Of a stretch of DNA of 64,000 nt, positions 1 to 7,641 are shown one piece after another. This DNA is from JBGAKG01 sp044224495 (GTDB lineage Bacteria > Myxococcota_A > Polyangia > Polyangiales > Polyangiaceae): positions 186,001-250,000 of the forward strand of contig JBGAKG010000012.1 of the NCBI GenBank assembly GCA_044224495.1. Direction: 5' to 3'. Both the position numbers and the translations under genes were made by a program. Numbering within the stretch: the first letter of the stretch is position 1; each line of letters starts with the position of its first letter. The notes beneath the pieces are model-generated. The model did not search any database. It was not told the DNA's origin and saw nothing but the letters and a program-made list of their open reading frames with translations.

Positions 1-2
1 AG

Positions 3-2393
3 TACCTCGTCGAGGTCTTCACCGAGGACGACAAGAACACCGCGCAGGACATGTACAACTTCCTCACCAAGATCGGTGGGGACAAGTTCGCCGGCAAGAT
101 CGTGCGTGCGCTCGCGGAGACGTACTTCGATCAGGCGCACTACGAGCGCGGGATCGAAGCGTACGAGCTCCTCTTGAAGCTCGAGCCCACCGCGCGTGAA
201 GGCGGCGAGTGGGTGCTCAAGATCGCCGAGGGCTACAACCAGATCGAAGACTGGGGAAAGCTGAAGCAGACGTACGAGCGCCTCGTGAACGGCTACACCG
301 CCGGTGGGTCGTGGGCGCGCACGCAGGCCGATCCGGCGAACATCGCCGCGACGAGCGCGAAGATCGAGGTGCAGCTCCGCGAACAGGCGATGCAGCTCCA
401 CGCGAAGGCGCAGAAGGACAAGTCGAGCAAGGTCGAGTTCGAAGGCGCGGCCGCGCTGTACGAGGTCTACCTCACGAAGTTCTCGAAGGAGCCGAAGGCG
501 TACGTCATCGAGTACTACATCGCCGAGATCGACTTCTGGCACCTCGAGAAGAACACCGACGCAGCGACGCACTACATGAACGCGGTCCGCGCCGTGCCGG
601 AGGCCGAGGCGCAGAAGGAGCCGCTGAAGACGCAGCGGCACGACATGCTGTTCAACGCGATCGCGGCGCTCGAGCGCGTGCGCATCGCGGAGCTCGAAGC
701 GCGCAAGAGCGGCAAGCAGGTCCCGAGCGAGACGGAGACGGACAAGAAGTTCGCCGAAGCGCTCGACCTCTACGCGACGCTCTACCCGACCGACCCGGCG
801 CTGCCCGAGCTGCTCTTCCGCAACGGCAAGCTCTATTACGACTACGGCGTGTACGACCCGGCGGTGAAGCTGTGGGGCACGCTGCTCGAGAAGTTCCCCA
901 CCAGCAAGTACGCGCAAGGTGCCGGTGAGCTCATCCTCGACAGCTTCAACCGCTCGAAGAACTACGAGAACATCGAGCTCTGGGCGCGCCGTCTGAAGAC
1001 CGCCCCTGGCTTCCAGGACGCGAAGATGCAGGCCAAGCTCGACGGCCTGATCATCCAGTCCGTCTTCGCGCAAGGTGAGCAGAAGTCGAAGGCGAACGAC
1101 CACGCGGGCGCGGCGACGGCCTACCTGCGCGCCGCGAAGGAGTTCCCGAAGGAGCCGCGTGCGGCGCAGGCGTGCATCAACGCCGAGATCGAGGCGAAGG
1201 CCGCGGCCGACGTCACGACGTTGAAGGAAGCCGCCGCGCTGGTCACCGGCAAGGACTACCGCGATCGCCCCGAGGCCCCGCTCGGCGCGTGGACGGCGGC
1301 GACCACGCTCCAGGCGATGGGCCTCTTCAGCGACTCGGCCGAGTTCCACGAGGCCATCGCGCAGCTCATCGCCCCCGATCACCCGAACTTCCAGAAGTTC
1401 GAGCACGCGAAGGATGCCGCCTACAACGCAGTCGTCCTGCGCGCTGCGATCGGCGACGCGGACAAGGCGGTCATCGACGGGAACCGTTACCTCCAGCTCT
1501 TCGGCAACACGCCCGAGGCCGACGAGGTCGTGTTCCAGATGGCGAAGGCCCACCAGAACGCGGGCCGCAACAAGGACGCGGTCGACGTCTACAAGAAGTA
1601 CTTGGCGCGTGGCTCGAAGAACATGGACCACCGCGTCCAGGGTTTCTTGCTCCTCGCGAAGGCGCAGCAGAAGAGCGGCGACGACAAGGGGGCGACCGAG
1701 TCGCTCCGCACCGCTGCGAGCGTCGGCAAGCAGCTCAAGGCGCAGCTCGGGCCCGACGGAAAGTTCGCCGCGGCGCAGGCGCGCTACATGGAAGGTGAAG
1801 CGATCCTCGCCAAGTTCGAGGCGGTGAAGATCGAAGGCGACGTGAAGCAGCTCGCCTCGCGCCTGAAGCAGAAGGCCGGGCTCTTGAAGGACGCCGCGAC
1901 GGTCTTCTTGGACGTCGTGAGCTACGGCGTCGCCGAGTGGACCACGGCCGCGCTCTACAAGGTCGGCTACACCTACGAGACGTTCGGCAAGTCGCTCCGT
2001 GACTCGCCGCCGCCCGCGGAAGTGAAGACCGAGGACGACAAGGCCGAGTACCAGTCGCAGATCGAAACGTTCGCGGTTCCGATCGAGGAGAAGAGCCTCG
2101 ACGCGTACGAGAACGGCTGGAAGAAGGCGATCGAGCTCGGGATCTACAACCAGTGGACCGCGAAGATGCGGGATGCGCTCGGGCGGTTGAACTCCGAGAT
2201 TTATCCCGCGTTCAAGGAGATCGGGTTCGACATCCGGTCCGAGGGACCGTCGCCGTTGCCGCCGCTGCTCGATGCGCCGCGGCGCGGGGCGGATGCCACC
2301 GCGAGCAACAATCAGGGCGCGACTGCCACGGTGCAGCCGCCGCCGGCGACGACGGCGCCGGGGACGAAGCCGGGAACGGCGCCGAAGAAGTAG
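3..2393 (+). CDS. Large TPR-repeat protein, 5' end outside window (partial)
   Basis: The reading frame is open from the first complete codon at base 3, so the start lies upstream; the first Met at 51 is internal. About 796 residues are visible. The protein is made of helical hairpins of tetratricopeptide type over most of its length, for example around residues 25-75 after the Met at 51 (Tyr-Asp-Gln-Ala and Ala-Tyr-Glu-Leu-Leu patterns) and again near residues 490-560, and ends in a Pro/Thr/Lys-rich tail (PPPATTAPGTKPGTAPKK). No enzyme motif is seen. TPR scaffolds of this size in Myxococcota include GltD/AgmU and its spore paralogue NfsD in the gliding/spore-coat envelope machine; a gltE-F-G-like set lies 20 kb downstream, so that is a possible but unproven identity. 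A generic TPR scaffold is the safe call. Confidence 0.85.
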   Translation, partial: YLVEVFTEDDKNTAQDMYNFLTKIGGDKFAGKIVRALAETYFDQAHYERGIEAYELLLKLEPTAREGGEWVLKIAEGYNQIEDWGKLKQTYERLVNGYTAGGSWARTQADPANIAATSAKIEVQLREQAMQLHAKAQKDKSSKVEFEGAAALYEVYLTKFSKEPKAYVIEYYIAEIDFWHLEKNTDAATHYMNAVRAVPEAEAQKEPLKTQRHDMLFNAIAALERVRIAELEARKSGKQVPSETETDKKFAEALDLYATLYPTDPALPELLFRNGKLYYDYGVYDPAVKLWGTLLEKFPTSKYAQGAGELILDSFNRSKNYENIELWARRLKTAPGFQDAKMQAKLDGLIIQSVFAQGEQKSKANDHAGAATAYLRAAKEFPKEPRAAQACINAEIEAKAAADVTTLKEAAALVTGKDYRDRPEAPLGAWTAATTLQAMGLFSDSAEFHEAIAQLIAPDHPNFQKFEHAKDAAYNAVVLRAAIGDADKAVIDGNRYLQLFGNTPEADEVVFQMAKAHQNAGRNKDAVDVYKKYLARGSKNMDHRVQGFLLLAKAQQKSGDDKGATESLRTAASVGKQLKAQLGPDGKFAAAQARYMEGEAILAKFEAVKIEGDVKQLASRLKQKAGLLKDAATVFLDVVSYGVAEWTTAALYKVGYTYETFGKSLRDSPPPAEVKTEDDKAEYQSQIETFAVPIEEKSLDAYENGWKKAIELGIYNQWTAKMRDALGRLNSEIYPAFKEIGFDIRSEGPSPLPPLLDAPRRGADATASNNQGATATVQPPPATTAPGTKPGTAPKK

Positions 2394-2395
2394 GC

Positions 2396-2477
2396 GTGTC
2401 CGTGTCCGTGTCCGAAGCCGTGTCCGAAGCCGTGTCCGTGTCCGTGTCCGAAGCCGTGTCCGTGCCCGTGCCCGAAG
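2396..2477. repeat. GTGTCC/GAAGCC hexamer repeat
   Basis: Starting three bases after the TPR stop codon, about thirteen consecutive 6-bp units alternate between GTGTCC, GAAGCC and, at the end, GTGCCC. The tract is a multiple of six throughout. It makes spurious Gly-His-rich (minus strand) and Ser-Val-rich (plus strand) reading frames, which I do not consider genes. It may be a slipped-strand expansion in a non-coding gap. Confidence 0.9.
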
Positions 2478-2546
2478 GCCTCCTCTTCGCGAGCGACGCG
2501 ACGCGCTGACGTCTGGCCTTCCCACCTGCGGAGGTTGGGCTCGCTC

Positions 2547-2663
2547 GGCATCCTCATCGTGCCTGCGTACTCGCCCAGCTCAACCCCGAGCCGCCTTCGG
2601 CGGTGGCGTGCTTCGCACGCCAGGGTTGACCTGGGCTCCGTGCGCAGGCCCGACGAGGACGCC
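2547..2663. repeat. Imperfect 117-bp inverted repeat with two inner hairpins
   Basis: The left arm (2547-2586) and right arm (2623-2663) are reverse complements over about 40 positions with roughly six mismatches and one 1-nt gap; the inner 14 bp (GCCCAGCTCAACCC at 2573-2586 against GGGTTGACCTGGGC at 2623-2636) has a single mismatch. Inside the arms lie two perfect small hairpins with TTC loops: CCGCC/GGCGG at 2591-2603 and GGCGTGC/GCACGCC at 2605-2621. The whole would fold into a three-way-junction cruciform or RNA. It lies 37 bp upstream of the four-helix-bundle gene. No gene is seen inside it. Confidence 0.75.
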
Positions 2664-2700
2664 TTCGCGCGCAGCGCGACGGGCTAACACGGAGGTTCTC

Positions 2701-3015
2701 ATGCTTCGGATTCAATCGTTTGCTCTCGATACGCTGAAGGCTCTCGGTCCCGTCGTTCGGGAGATCGGCGCTCGGGATCCCGATTTGGGACGGCAGTTGC
2801 GGCGCTCGGCGTCGAGTATCGTTTTGAACATCGCCGAGGGGAGCTGCGCGCGCGATGGGAACACGCGGCAGCGCTTTCGGACCGCGCTTGGCTCGACTCG
2901 GGAGACCATCGCTGCACTGGAGGTCGGCACCGCTTGGGGCTACGTCGAACGCGATGCAGCGCTGCTCGATGCGCTCGACCGGATTGCCGCCACGTTGCAC
3001 CGGCTCATCGGTTGA
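2701..3015 (+). CDS. Four-helix bundle protein (S23/IVS family)
   Basis: The 104-residue protein matches the S23 / 23S-rRNA intervening-sequence protein family (TIGR02436 type): an N-terminal helix, then the hallmark region with LRRSASSIVLNIAEGS near residues 36-51, and a C-terminal helical part with a Glu-Thr-Ile-Ala-Ala-Leu-Glu stretch. Length is slightly below the usual 115-125 residues. Family members form pentameric, positively charged bundles and occur either inside rRNA introns or free-standing; related bundles serve as Avd accessory factors of diversity-generating retroelements, but no reverse transcriptase is present here. The ATG at 2701 follows a CGGAGGTTCTC stretch giving a good ribosome-binding site. 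A longer upstream reading frame is not credible because it runs through the repeats. Confidence 0.85.
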   Translation: MLRIQSFALDTLKALGPVVREIGARDPDLGRQLRRSASSIVLNIAEGSCARDGNTRQRFRTALGSTRETIAALEVGTAWGYVERDAALLDALDRIAATLHRLIG

Positions 3016-3022
3016 AGCCGGG

Positions 3023-3047
3023 GGCGGCGCGGAGAACCCGCGCCGCC
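3023..3047. terminator. Hairpin between convergent genes
   Basis: A perfect 10-bp stem GGCGGCGCGG (3023-3032) / CCGCGCCGCC (3038-3047) with loop AGAAC lies between the four-helix-bundle gene and the convergent ferritin-like gene. There is only a short T run after it (GTT), so it may act as a weak intrinsic or structural terminator for the plus strand. A second small stem, CATCCCA/TGGGATG, follows at 3051-3067. Confidence 0.5.
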
Positions 3048-3049
3048 GT

Positions 3050-4102
3050 TCATCCCAAACTGGGATGGTCCAGAACGAACCCTGCGAGGTGGAGCGCGAT
3101 CGCGTTCGCTACCTCCACCGGCGGCATCCCCACCTCCGAGAGCACGGCCGGCGGCGCTATGGATGCGTCGCGCACCATGTCGCGGAGAGCCACCGTCAGC
3201 TCGGTGCGGAGCTCCGCTCGCTGCTCCTCGCTCAGCTTGGCGGTCGCCCAGGCGTGCATCTCGAACGCCAGCCCGGCGTGACCGACCTCGTCCTCCGCCG
3301 TTCGTTCGAAGATGGCTCGATGCTCGGGCGCACAGTGCTCCGCCATCCAGACGAGCTGAAGCGCCGAGTACGTCTCCGCCACGCAGCCCTCGACCAGGTT
3401 GGCCTTCGCGAAGGCGTAGAGGGAATCCGTGGGCGGATTCGCATCGCGCACGCGGCGCGGCTCGATGCCTCGCGCGAGCGCTTCGGCGCGCATCTCGCTC
3501 GCGTGACGCGTCTCCTCTTCGGCCGCTCGACGCGCCCATTCGACCAGGTGATCGGGCGCGTCGTGCGCGCGCAGCTCGCGGGCCACCTGCTCGAAGCCGA
3601 AGACCGATGCGGCCTCACGCACGGCGCACTCGGCGAAGAACCCGGCCACCGTCCGCATGTCGTGCGGCTCACCTTCGAGATGGACCAGCCCCGGACGCCC
3701 CGGTCCACCGGGGCAGAGCTGACCGCAGAAGAGTCTGTCGGGTGCGTTGGTGTAGGTGACGCAGGGCTTCTGGTCCGTGAGCAAGCGGTCGAAGTCGCTC
3801 GGCGAGAGGGCTCCGTTCTCGGGAAGACCGAGCTTCTTCCGCACGCAAGCGAGGTCGTACTCGGAGAGCTGAGAACAGAACGCGCCCTTCACGAGCAGGC
3901 ACTCGCTCACGTCGACGAGGTCGGGCTTCACGTCCGGCGGCGCGTCCACGGAGGCGTCGGCATCCGTGCCAGCAGCATCCGCCGCGTTCGCGTCCAGCCC
4001 GGAATCCGTCGGCTCGCTCACCTGCCCGCCACACGCGCTCAGGCTCGCCGCCGCCGAAGCCACGATTCCCCGAAAGAGCGCTCCCCAAGGGCGGTATCGC
4101 AT
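3050..4102 (-). CDS. Lipoprotein with ferritin-like domain
   Basis: I start the gene at the ATG at 4102, which begins a lipoprotein signal peptide ending in a Leu-Ser-Ala-Cys-Gly lipobox; the frame is open further upstream but the extra sequence is not signal-like. After an Asp/Ala-rich linker (residues about 30-60) and a Cys-containing segment, residues about 165-330 are helical and contain EEETRHA and EDEVGHA, the paired ExxRH/ExxGH metal-ligand pattern of ferritin-like di-iron bundles. 350 residues. It is the last gene of a four-gene minus-strand run (5893 to 3050) and starts 14 bp after the small gene upstream. Likely a periplasmic or outer-leaflet metal-binding or oxidase-like protein; the substrate is unknown. 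Confidence 0.8.
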   Translation of the reverse strand: MRYRPWGALFRGIVASAAASLSACGGQVSEPTDSGLDANAADAAGTDADASVDAPPDVKPDLVDVSECLLVKGAFCSQLSEYDLACVRKKLGLPENGALSPSDFDRLLTDQKPCVTYTNAPDRLFCGQLCPGGPGRPGLVHLEGEPHDMRTVAGFFAECAVREAASVFGFEQVARELRAHDAPDHLVEWARRAAEEETRHASEMRAEALARGIEPRRVRDANPPTDSLYAFAKANLVEGCVAETYSALQLVWMAEHCAPEHRAIFERTAEDEVGHAGLAFEMHAWATAKLSEEQRAELRTELTVALRDMVRDASIAPPAVLSEVGMPPVEVANAIALHLAGFVLDHPSLG

Positions 4103-4116
4103 CAACGCATCGTAGC

Positions 4117-4317
4117 TCAACCGCGATATCCGGTCCCACGCGTGCGCAACTCGAACTCGGCGCACGAGTGCGTCTCCATCACCTCTTCGGTCTTGGGGAC
4201 CGAGAAGTAATCGTCCTTCGAGCGCACCGCGAGGTACTGCTCCTTCGCCCCGCGGTGACAACGCATGCCCATGAGACCGTGACCGTAGGGTGAGTAGTCC
4301 GAGAACTGGCACGTCAC
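4117..4317 (-). CDS. Small 66-residue hypothetical protein
   Basis: A GTG at 4317 overlaps the TGA of the gene upstream in a GTGA overlap, and the frame runs 66 residues to 4117. The product is polar, with CHRGAKEQYLAV and TEEVMETHSCAEFELR segments and a C-terminal RTRGTGYRG; it has no signal peptide or membrane segment. Composition looks protein-like (few Ala/Arg runs), unlike the out-of-frame readings around it. I do not recognise a family. Its support is the coupled overlap, the snug fit between two genes and the composition. Confidence 0.6.
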   Translation of the reverse strand: MTCQFSDYSPYGHGLMGMRCHRGAKEQYLAVRSKDDYFSVPKTEEVMETHSCAEFELRTRGTGYRG

Positions 4318-5120
4318 GTCACGCACGCCACGAGATGAGCGCCCGAGGGCAGGGCTCGGGCGAGCCCGAGCAGCGCGTCCTCGAACTCGCCGTGCCAACT
4401 CCGAAGCGGCGCAGCCGCGGAGGAGCTGGCACCGAGCCTCGGCCAACCGAGGCCGAAGGCCGAGGGCGAACGGAACCACTCGTCCGCGACCTCGCACGTC
4501 TTGCCGTGCACGTCGATTCGGACAGCCAACACGGATTCGTCACCGCGCGAGTCCAACGTGAAGCGGAGAGGTGCGTCGATGCGCTTCCCCCCGACCGAGA
4601 CGGCACATGGGAGCTCACCTTCCAGCACGAACTTCGTCAGCTTCTCGACCGGGAATCCGGCTGCACGCGCGAGAGCGGGGTCGACGGCCGACATGCCATC
4701 GAGATCGGCTCCGTGGAATGCGACGCCTCGAATCGTGGTCTCGAACCCGTAGCTCATCGGCGTGTTCTTCCCCACCGAACGAGGCCCGACGCGGATCACG
4801 ATGGCGTCCCGTCCGCCGGAGTCTTCGTAGACTGCGTCGAACGTGAACGGGACGAGCGACGAAGGCCACTCGCGAACACTTCCCGGGAACGGACCGTGTT
4901 CGAGGGCCGTCCGCACCACCTCGATCGCATCGCCTTCGGTGACGACCTTCTCCGGCGGGAACGTTGCCGCGACACCGCCGCCTTGGCCGGGCTCCAGGAC
5001 GACGCTCAGGGCGATGCACGGAAGCAGCGGGCCCTCCTCGATCCGGTAGTGCGTCGGGTACGCGGTCCAGTGGTACGTGACCCCATCGACGACGACGGCA
5101 TGCCAGTCCAAGGCGATCAA
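4314..5120 (-). CDS. Hypothetical protein, 268 residues
   Basis: The start is a TTG at 5120 that overlaps the TGA of the Uma2 gene (TTGA), so translation is probably coupled. The protein is mixed alpha/beta with no signal peptide; regions include an N-terminal WHAVVVDGVTYHWTAYPTH strand pair, a central IVIRVGPRSVGKNTPM segment and a C-terminal beta-rich part carrying VLAVRIDVHGKTCEVADEWF. No catalytic motif is recognised and no function is proposed. It lies between a nuclease-fold gene and two further coupled genes. Confidence 0.75.
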   Translation of the reverse strand: MIALDWHAVVVDGVTYHWTAYPTHYRIEEGPLLPCIALSVVLEPGQGGGVAATFPPEKVVTEGDAIEVVRTALEHGPFPGSVREWPSSLVPFTFDAVYEDSGGRDAIVIRVGPRSVGKNTPMSYGFETTIRGVAFHGADLDGMSAVDPALARAAGFPVEKLTKFVLEGELPCAVSVGGKRIDAPLRFTLDSRGDESVLAVRIDVHGKTCEVADEWFRSPSAFGLGWPRLGASSSAAAPLRSWHGEFEDALLGLARALPSGAHLVACVT

Positions 5121-5893
5121 CCCTTCGCGCGCAGCAACGCTTCGAGCTCGCTGATGCGTGCCTCCGCCGCCCGCCGCGCTTCGGCTTCGCGCTCTCGCGC
5201 GCTCGCCTCGGCGTTCGCTCTCGCTTCTGCCGCTCTTGCCCGAGCCTCGGCGGTCGCAAGCGCACGCTCCAGCGCCGCGTTCGCCTCCGCATGCGTGAGG
5301 ACCATGCCGTTCCCAGCCTCATCGTCCGCGATCGCGAGCGCGCTCGGAAGGTCCCCCAACGGCGCGACATGAAACCACTTCCCGAGCGTCACGCACGGCG
5401 TGCGCTCCCCTCGCACCACGCGTTCGACCAGATCCCCGTCGACGCGATCCCACGCGCGCAGACGCGCACCTTCGGGCGCGTCCACGTCGAAGCAGATCAC
5501 CTCGCGCACGCCCATCGTGTGGAACGCTTCGAGCTTCTTCGGCAGCGCCAGATACTCCGCCGTGTCGCTCGGGCTCAGGAGCTCGATGCAAAGCTCCGGC
5601 GTCCCGCTCTCCCACGTCTTCCACGACGAGAACTCGCGCGCCGGAACGCCCACCCGCACGAACGCATCGGGGGCGCACTTCCGATCGGGATCCGCGCCGT
5701 CGTAGTAGACGAAGTTGTCTGCCCCCACGGTCGACCCGGTCCCCACCGCGCGGCGAAGTGTCTCCCACAGGAACACGCAGAGCTTGAAGTGCCTCGTCGA
5801 CTGCCCCATCTCCCACTCCGGATCGCTGGCGAGGAAGCGAACCGGTCGAGGCGCGCGCAAGTACTCGATCGCCGGAGACATGGTGGAGATCAT
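5117..5893 (-). CDS. Uma2-family PD-(D/E)XK nuclease-fold protein
   Basis: The 258-residue product shows the Uma2 (DUF820) pattern: an APDAFVRVG segment (acidic ligand), PELCIELLSPSDT (the PxLxxEvxSPS core) and a Lys-containing helix EYLALPKKLEAFHTMGVREVICFD. These belong to the PD-(D/E)XK nuclease superfamily; most family members have no tested activity. Residues about 200-258 form an Ala/Arg/Glu heptad coiled coil, a common extension in this family. The ATG at 5893 has an upstream GAGGAAAG; a second Met at 5881 is possible. First gene of the minus-strand run that continues to 3050. Confidence 0.85.
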   Translation of the reverse strand: MISTMSPAIEYLRAPRPVRFLASDPEWEMGQSTRHFKLCVFLWETLRRAVGTGSTVGADNFVYYDGADPDRKCAPDAFVRVGVPAREFSSWKTWESGTPELCIELLSPSDTAEYLALPKKLEAFHTMGVREVICFDVDAPEGARLRAWDRVDGDLVERVVRGERTPCVTLGKWFHVAPLGDLPSALAIADDEAGNGMVLTHAEANAALERALATAEARARAAEARANAEASAREREAEARRAAEARISELEALLRAKG

Positions 5894-6061
5894 CGTAGCT
5901 CGCTTTCCTCGCGGTCGCTTCGTCGCTCCGCTTCCCCGTTGCAGCCACCATGCCGCTCGCGACTGCCCGGTTTTCTCGGAGGAAATGGCGACGCGGAGGT
6001 GGCGCGCGCCGCCTCGTGCCGGCGCCACGCCACTCACGCTCGTTGAGCTATCGTTCCCCCC

Positions 6062-6700
6062 ATGAAGTTCCTCGTCGTCGGCGCCTCCAAGGGAACCGGT
6101 GCCCTCTGCGTCAAGTCCGCGCTCGCCAAGGGCCACGAAGTCTCCGCCTTCGCCCGCACGCCCTCCAAGCTCGACGTCACGCACGACAAGCTCACCAAGG
6201 TCACCGGCGACTTCCACGACGCCGCGTCGATCTCCTCCGCGATGCCCGGCCACGACGCCGTCATCGTCACCGCCTCCATCTCGTCGCTCGGCGAGATGAA
6301 GAAGAAGCCCGACTACTTCTCCCACGGCACGCGACTCTGCATCGACGCGATGAAGGAGCACGGCGTGAAGCGCCTCGTCATCTTGAGCGCCCAAGGCGCG
6401 GGCGACAGCGTCGCATCGGCCAACTGGCTGCTCCGCACGTTCGTGATCGGCGGCATCCTGAAGCGCGCGTTCGCCGATCACGACGTCCAGGAGAAGCTCA
6501 CGATGGAGAGCGGGCTCGACTGGGTCATCGCCCGCCCCACGCGCTTGACCGACGGTCCCGCGAACGGGAAGTACGTCCGCGAGCCGAACCCCGCCGGCAA
6601 GGTGCCGGGCTCGATCTCACGCGCCGACGTCGCCGACTTCATGGTCGAAGCGTGCAGCGCGAGGGACCTCGTCGGGAAAGCGTTCAACCTGGGCGGCTGA
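6062..6700 (+). CDS. NAD(P)-binding oxidoreductase, atypical SDR / NmrA-like
   Basis: The protein opens with MKFLVVGASKGTGALCVKSA, a Rossmann beta-alpha-beta with a GxxxGxG dinucleotide loop. It continues with an AFARTPSKL strand, a DAVIVTAS strand and RLVILSAQGAG, and ends in a DWVIARPTRLTDG segment typical of atypical short-chain dehydrogenases such as NmrA, flavin reductase or SDR_a5 proteins. No Tyr-x-x-x-Lys pair is obvious. 212 residues, cytoplasmic. Stands alone; a lipoprotein gene follows 13 bp later on the same strand. Substrate unknown. Confidence 0.85.
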   Translation: MKFLVVGASKGTGALCVKSALAKGHEVSAFARTPSKLDVTHDKLTKVTGDFHDAASISSAMPGHDAVIVTASISSLGEMKKKPDYFSHGTRLCIDAMKEHGVKRLVILSAQGAGDSVASANWLLRTFVIGGILKRAFADHDVQEKLTMESGLDWVIARPTRLTDGPANGKYVREPNPAGKVPGSISRADVADFMVEACSARDLVGKAFNLGG

Positions 6701-6713
6701 GGAGCCGAGCGAC

Positions 6714-7097
6714 ATGCCGTTTCGCGCGCGCCCCTTCGTCATCGTCCAAGCTCTGCTGCTCGCAGCGCCCCTCCTGGCGACGGGATGCAGCAGCACGGAC
6801 TGCACCTCGGACTTTCGTCCCGCGTTCGCCGTCCACGTCACCGACCAGAAGTCGGGCGCGGACATCGCGTTCGCCGACCTGACGTTCGACCACACGTTCG
6901 CTGATTTGGGAACGTCCACGGCTTCCACGGACGAAAACGGCCTGTTCAATTCGCCGTACCGAGTCGAGGCCGGCCAGTGGTCCGTCGTCGTCGCCAAATC
7001 GGGGTATCGATCGCAGAAGCAGTACTTCGTGGTCGACGAGAATCGCTGTCAGAACCGCGGACCGTCGCTGCAGATCGCGCTGAGCCTCGCCCCGTGA
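6714..7097 (+). CDS. Small lipoprotein with carboxypeptidase-regulatory-like (Ig) fold
   Basis: A 127-residue protein with a signal peptide ending in LLATGCSS (lipobox) at about residue 25. The mature part has the beta-sandwich pattern of carboxypeptidase-regulatory-like domains: a FAVHVTDQKSGADIAFADL start, a middle STDENGLF turn, a YRVEAGQWSVVVAKSGYR strand pair and a final cysteine-bearing strand. A GAGGAG motif sits before the ATG. Probably a surface-anchored domain without enzyme activity. Confidence 0.75.
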   Translation: MPFRARPFVIVQALLLAAPLLATGCSSTDCTSDFRPAFAVHVTDQKSGADIAFADLTFDHTFADLGTSTASTDENGLFNSPYRVEAGQWSVVVAKSGYRSQKQYFVVDENRCQNRGPSLQIALSLAP

Positions 7098-7104
7098 CTT
7101 CGGG

Positions 7105-7641
7105 TCACCACGGCTGCGTGAATCGCTTACAGTGTGGCGCGCATGCCTCCCCGTTCGGGTAAACGTCGTCGAACTGCACGAGCCGAACGTAGGTGATGTC
7201 CACCGACGCGTCCGGACCGGCGTCCAGGTCGCGCTGGATGGAGAGCGATGTCGCCTTGCCGCTGTTGCATCGCTCGTTCGGGACCGCGCAGCGAACGTCG
7301 ACCTCCGTCCCGCCGTCGTTCGCGCCGACGGCGATCGTGCACGCGCCACCGTCGAGCGGGACCGGCTCCAACGCGCCGTTCGCCCCGACCTTGGTCGCGA
7401 TGCCAGCACCACACTCGCCGTCGAAGCAGCTCCGAAACTCCGCCCCGACCACCGCCGACGGAGCGATCGCCACGTACGCGTTGGAGTAGAGCCCGCTCTC
7501 GCAGGTCAGCGTCGTGCACGTCGACGCGTCACCCGCGTCGCGCTTTGCGTCTGCCGCTGCGTCGCGCGGTCCACTCGGGGACTCGCTGACACCGCACCCG
7601 ACCGACGCGAGCACCAGCGCGGCGGCGATGGCTCGCGTCAC
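7105..7641 (-). CDS. Lipoprotein, hypothetical (178 residues)
   Basis: The GTG at 7641 overlaps the stop of the monooxygenase gene (GTGA) and begins a lipoprotein signal: VTRAIAAALVLASVGCGV. An Asp/Ala/Lys linker follows (residues 22-45), then a domain with several cysteines (CTTLTCESG, SCFDGECGAG, GACTIAV, CAVPNERC, ACAPHC) that is probably disulphide-bonded. It is a type often seen in Polyangia lipoproteins; I do not recognise a family. The coupling to a flavin monooxygenase gene is odd and may not reflect function. Confidence 0.7.
   Translation of the reverse strand: MTRAIAAALVLASVGCGVSESPSGPRDAAADAKRDAGDASTCTTLTCESGLYSNAYVAIAPSAVVGAEFRSCFDGECGAGIATKVGANGALEPVPLDGGACTIAVGANDGGTEVDVRCAVPNERCNSGKATSLSIQRDLDAGPDASVDITYVRLVQFDDVYPNGEACAPHCKRFTQPW

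Noticed and set aside
2312..2557. His-Gly-rich reading frame on the minus strand across the hexamer repeat.
   Set aside because: The pattern comes only from translating the GTGTCC/GAAGCC repeat; no start signal or conserved part.
2701..3015. Diversity-generating retroelement, because the four-helix bundle resembles Avd.
   Set aside because: No reverse transcriptase, template repeat or variable repeat was seen nearby.
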